In this document: positions 62,301-64,000 of the stretch, piece by piece
How positions within the stretch are numbered: position 1 is the first letter of the stretch
How the letters are laid out: every line of letters begins with the position of its first letter
DNA from: an uncultured Schlesneria sp.
GTDB taxonomy: Bacteria; Planctomycetota; Planctomycetia; Planctomycetales; Planctomycetaceae
Direction: 5' to 3'
DNA length: 64,000 bases
NCBI GenBank assembly: GCA_903904835.1
Contig: CAIVEI010000171.1
Coordinates: 16,363-80,362, forward strand
Notes under the pieces: generated by a model
What the model was told of the DNA's origin: nothing
Seen by the model: the letters and a program-made list of their open reading frames with translations, nothing else
Databases searched by the model: none
Made by a program: the position numbers and the translations under genes

Positions 62301-62821
62301 TCGCGGACATGCTGGCTCGATGTGGCGAAGATGCGGCACGGGAACTCGCATACCGCCTGCACGTGATCTACTTCGTCCCGACGCGTGATTCATCCGTTCG
62401 AAACGTCGCCACGGCGATTGAAACTGTCGTCAATCACCCGGAAGCGGTCCCCGATGATTCCGTCCGCTTCGATGTCTTAAACGGTCTGATTCAGACACTG
62501 CGAACACGATGGGAAACCCGCCAGTTCATCTCACAGACATCTGTGAAGAAGGTACTGGACGATGTCGATCAAAGTCTGATCGCCACCGAAAACGGAGTCA
62601 ACTCGTTGAACGAGATCGCCACGTCTGCAGGAGTCTCAGACAAAGAATGGCAGGCGCGCAAACAAGTCATCGAAAAGCTGCTGCTTCGTCCGCTAAGGTC
62701 GTACAAAACCGAAGTCAAATCACGCCAGGAAAGAAGCCAGATGCAAGCCCGAGCCCTCCTAAACAGCCTCGACCCGCCGGCGCAGCCGGTTGATGCGCGT
62801 CGCGAGACGGGTTCAGAATAA
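59393..62821 (+). CDS. Membrane-anchored spermidine-synthase-like (SpeE-fold) protein
   Basis: The 1142-residue protein starts at the ATG at 59393 with AGGGA upstream; the frame is open to 59264. The first 500 residues carry about ten or more membrane segments. A spermine/spermidine synthase-type methyltransferase fold follows at about 560-760: GRILLLGLSAGVPLSTCLE as the cofactor motif, AVCVEGDSSLIELVK, and FDVILSSPPSSS. A helical C-terminal domain (to 1142) follows. Similar fused proteins exist in planctomycetes and other bacteria, and their substrates are unknown; classical putrescine aminopropyl transfer is not assured. Three dispersed repeats are read in frame: at 59896-59920 and 60526-60550 (inside or between membrane segments), and at 62776-62820, which forms the last 15 codons, including the stop. 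Confidence 0.75.
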   Translation: MYAGNWLTLDHLRRSFRICSTALFGRFGLGIFLGTVAVSMWQQFTLTFGLDPVLMLAVGLVLSVALWCGERWRPAQTNDSQYSGLTYVVWCLCAWSIFNPFWIDALTTLMGYIPQAWLENSTSKPFVVLAIAVAAWLIPGMLWGAVITQGGVGSLRGGGFQALRDAGAHGLKPMLRSGASPSIMSGIACGLVLNSVVFAPWLGVFVPAIAASVLASGISGWVLRTSRNSEIAASNSATDNPGHASGMTPIHVGMAFLVGALAACEMRLANQLMPHGASVIFAQAAGIMAGIACGLWLFVRLRGSSDRAAWCGLSAAALSSLMLCAHPSLVDLSLMMNSTLTSVTWLLMARVLLLVATSFPFGLVLAGLAQSNANHDSTRSMGFSPCDATSSTGQKSTGQKLSTDTGGDVAWGMPFLGGLACGVYLLGGTFGVIPLMAICGGLLIVASAYVRVCTSGWAMSYRTASAAACLLLAAFSLPMWRFNDDASRTAKVLFSTPAFVAYRSGWEVEQLSALDDIRMIHRQEGPSGSLTLWRGRVAELYVREAGVPRSVVTKNSDIVPQFAPEVLQAVYSMVLSERPGRILLLGLSAGVPLSTCLEFPIREAVCVEGDSSLIELVKGPLARETGIDPLIDDRVTLRRVSPELALMTREPEPFDVILSSPPSSSLSDGAAAFTQEFYTRASSRLSDRGLFCQRFECVDYGPEPLRMVLKTMRKAFRQVIGIETTAGEFLLFGANAEDVFIPGELATRLELPHVLRILARSGLDWSTLLNQPAYDHEALGEVCDESRSPANSMFNGLLASQTPLEVMRWANKQQEVQSVLTTTRLTKAPFWTEALNGQPNMLENEIQLSRRSRLVEWLGDSRVSQELLRRLNEVTIQQNLVLENPDAHWWEYRNALRKQLQDRPRTIVQQVKAIDEKPTLHPEDLRRRDYFVALGNAARRKKPTREQIAAVEEYLQPYDPLLTYFARQEIADMLARCGEDAARELAYRLHVIYFVPTRDSSVRNVATAIETVVNHPEAVPDDSVRFDVLNGLIQTLRTRWETRQFISQTSVKKVLDDVDQSLIATENGVNSLNEIATSAGVSDKEWQARKQVIEKLLLRPLRSYKTEVKSRQERSQMQARALLNSLDPPAQPVDARRETGSE
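59896..59920 (-). repeat. 25-bp palindromic repeat inside a coding region, inverted copy
   Basis: It is the exact complement of 60526-60550 and is read in frame here as HGLKPMLR. The core GGGCTTCAGCCC is a near-perfect palindrome. It lies between predicted membrane segments of the spermidine-synthase-like protein. Confidence 0.9.
60526..60550 (+). repeat. 25-bp palindromic repeat inside a coding region, direct copy
   Basis: Core GCATGGGCTTCAGCCCGTGC, read in frame as RSMGFSPC within a polar loop (SNANHDST before, DATSSTGQKSTGQ after). The low-complexity sequence around it suggests that a slightly longer insertion was absorbed here. Confidence 0.9.
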
Positions 62822-62840
62822 GGTCGTCGTTCGCGCGTTG
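62776..62840. repeat. 65-bp dispersed repeat, copy 2, forming the C-terminus of the preceding gene
   Basis: It matches 48594-48658 (three mismatches in the first 45 nt, shared TTCGCGCGTTG at the end). Here the first 45 nt encode AQPVDARRETGSE and the stop codon at 62819-62821. The opening CCGGC-GCA-GCCGG forms a small hairpin. Confidence 0.88.
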
Positions 62841-62858
62841 TGACCTGGGAAGAAAACC

Positions 62859-62883
62859 CCGTAGCATGGGCTTTAGCCCGTGC
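62859..62883 (+). repeat. 25-bp palindromic repeat, intergenic copy
   Basis: It is identical to the copies at 59896 and 60526 except for one base (GGGCTTTAGCCC core). This copy lies in the intergenic region directly after the gene that contains the other two. Confidence 0.85.
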
Positions 62884-62898
62884 AAGTTCCGGAATCCC

Positions 62899-62995
62899 GG
62901 GGTCGGGCGTTCAAATTTCAAAAATGGCCGAAGGACGGATCATCAATTTCAAAATCGCATGATCGGCCAATTTTGTAATTTGAGCACCCGACCCC
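62899..62995. repeat. GGGGTCGGG-type palindromic element
   Basis: Arms of 21 nt (62899-62919 beginning GGGGTCGGGCGTTCAAATTT, and 62975-62995) pair with three mismatches, and an inner TGGCCGA / TCGGCCA stem adds to the fold. It is related to the compact palindrome at 17744-17779. Confidence 0.8.
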
Positions 62996-63084
62996 CTCTT
63001 TAAAACGGCTGAAAAACGAATACGCACGGACGGTCGTTTGCCGAAATCAAAATAAGTTTCATCACGCGAGAAACCCGGCAAACC

Positions 63085-63462
63085 TCACGACAACAGCCGC
63101 CGACAAAGTCGAGCGAAGTCGGTCCCAGCGATCAACTCCGGCAGAAACGCAGCGACCCCCGCTTCACGCAGTCGCCATTCCAATTCGGCAGTCGCCGCAG
63201 AACCGATCGCGATAATCGGCACGCGAACAGGACGTTTCGCAACGTTGTTTCCGAGCCAGGTCAGGCAATCCACTAATGCGGCATCAAGATCAACGACAAT
63301 GAGCGCTTTCGAGAAACCATCAACGATGGGAAACAAGTCATCAACGGATCGACATTCCGTGACCGCGACATTATCAGTTTGAAATAACCGCTGAAGTTCA
63401 GGACCCCAGTACGGTTGAAGTTCAAAGACCGCGATCACGGCATCAGGCGAATTGATGGGCAT
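63085..63462 (-). CDS. Receiver-like (CheY-fold) single-domain protein
   Basis: This 125-residue protein fits a response-regulator receiver fold: alternating strands and helices, with ALIVVDLDAALVD at the third strand where the phospho-acceptor Asp would lie, IIAIGSAAT at the fourth, and AGVAAFLPE at the fifth where the Lys of classic receivers is replaced. The acidic pocket after the first strand is not typical (FELQPYWGP), so it may be a pseudo-receiver acting by binding rather than phosphorylation. No histidine kinase or output domain is adjacent. The partner is unknown. Confidence 0.7.
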   Translation of the reverse strand: MPINSPDAVIAVFELQPYWGPELQRLFQTDNVAVTECRSVDDLFPIVDGFSKALIVVDLDAALVDCLTWLGNNVAKRPVRVPIIAIGSAATAELEWRLREAGVAAFLPELIAGTDFARLCRRLLS

Positions 63463-63610
63463 GTCGCAGTCTCCAATATTTTAGAAACGGAAGCGAGTAC
63501 GTCAGTCAGAGATCCACGACCGAGACCTGATCCACGAACACCGTAATCATCGCAGGTTTAGGAAATCGACTCCAACCATTGAACGCAACGAATGAAGATC
63601 GCCGTTTTTT

Positions 63611-63925
63611 AGGACCACCCCTTTGGGGTTTGAAGTCATGCGGATGCCCAAAACCCAGGCCGTTGGCCTGGGCTGACATAGGGCTGTCGCGTTGCGACGG
63701 AAGAGGTGCATGAACGACATACGCCGATTTGTTGACCCGAACATTCCCAATACCACGCACATCGAACAACGCAACAACGGTACGACGAACACCACAACTC
63801 CGGACGTTTCATCACCCCTCCAGACAACATTCGGAAACCCCGAATGGGGTGGTCCTATGTCAGCACAGGCCAACGGCCTGGGTACGCGGTCCCGCGTCGA
63901 AACAAAACCCCAAAGGGGTGGCCCT
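63611..63925. repeat. Composite repeat block 2 (MSAQANG/CCCCAAAGGGG type)
   Basis: Order: CCCCTTTGGGG stem (minus), 'acccaggccgttggcctgggctgacat' unit (minus, 63653-63679), 'gtcgcgttgcgac' stem, about 140 bp of other sequence, then CCCCGAATGGGG, the same unit on the plus strand (63855-63881) and the CCCCAAAGGGG stem again. The left and right halves are thus inverted copies. The rest of the window end (63926-64000) holds no gene I can support. Confidence 0.85.
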
Positions 63926-64000
63926 AATACGCGGACCACGTATTCAGCGTAAATGAACGACATCCATTCGATCCGTCGAACACCACGACCGATCAACACG

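Noticed and set aside
1..64000. tRNA, rRNA and riboswitch genes
   Set aside because: No cloverleaf, rRNA core or known riboswitch consensus was recognised by eye; a covariance-model scan could still find divergent ones.

Overview
The window looks like a chromosomal segment of a planctomycete (Planctomycetota, probably Planctomycetales). The evidence is family-level recognition, not a database search: a giant exported TPR/DUF1583-type protein, a Pls/PosA-type hexapeptide-repeat enzyme end, secreted Gfo/Idh, BD-FAE and SMP-30 type enzymes, an RDD protein, a PEP-CTERM tail, and many short palindromic intergenic repeats. Gene density is moderate, base composition is slightly GC-rich by eye, and ribosome binding sites are often weak. 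No tRNA, rRNA or CRISPR array was found.

Layout. 1-6.1 kb: end of a Pls/PosA-type gene, a stand-alone LigD-type phosphoesterase domain, a TPR protein, a sugar-type oxidoreductase, a lone ribose-type ABC permease and a secreted esterase. 6.1-10.9 kb (minus strand): a cassette of a nucleoside-deoxyribosyltransferase-like/TRAFs-binding (TPR-S) protein, a patatin phospholipase and a multi-pass membrane protein with a conserved soluble domain; this is the best candidate for an undescribed conflict or signalling system. 11.7-23 kb: lipoprotein, RluA-type synthase, EF-G paralogue, two neighbouring secreted amidohydrolases, an RDD-protein gene that appears frameshifted, and an M16 peptidase. 23.3-30.7 kb: esterase/SMP-30 fusion, two small membrane proteins, then cimA-valS overlapping by 4 bp and preceded by a leucine-rich leader peptide that runs into an intrinsic terminator, i.e. 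a probable attenuator. 30.7-34 kb: a decayed IS1182-type transposase gene and an IS4-type element inserted into a palindromic repeat. 34-48.6 kb: MoxR ATPase divergent from a 4412-residue exported TPR protein. 48.7-55.4 kb: RluD-type synthase, lipoprotein, SDR, a PIN/DUF104 toxin-antitoxin pair, a rearranged stretch with a partial gene duplication and a PEP-CTERM remnant, and a DnaA-family gene. 55.7-64 kb: gltX, outer-membrane barrel, membrane-anchored spermidine-synthase-like protein and a receiver-like protein.

Cross-cutting theme: several families of short palindromic repeats lie between genes, and at least four copies lie in frame inside open genes (twice in the giant gene, twice plus the C-terminus in the spermidine-synthase-like gene). 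This resembles the coding-tolerant palindromic elements known from Rickettsia. All functional statements are inferred from sequence motifs; no search or structure prediction was run.
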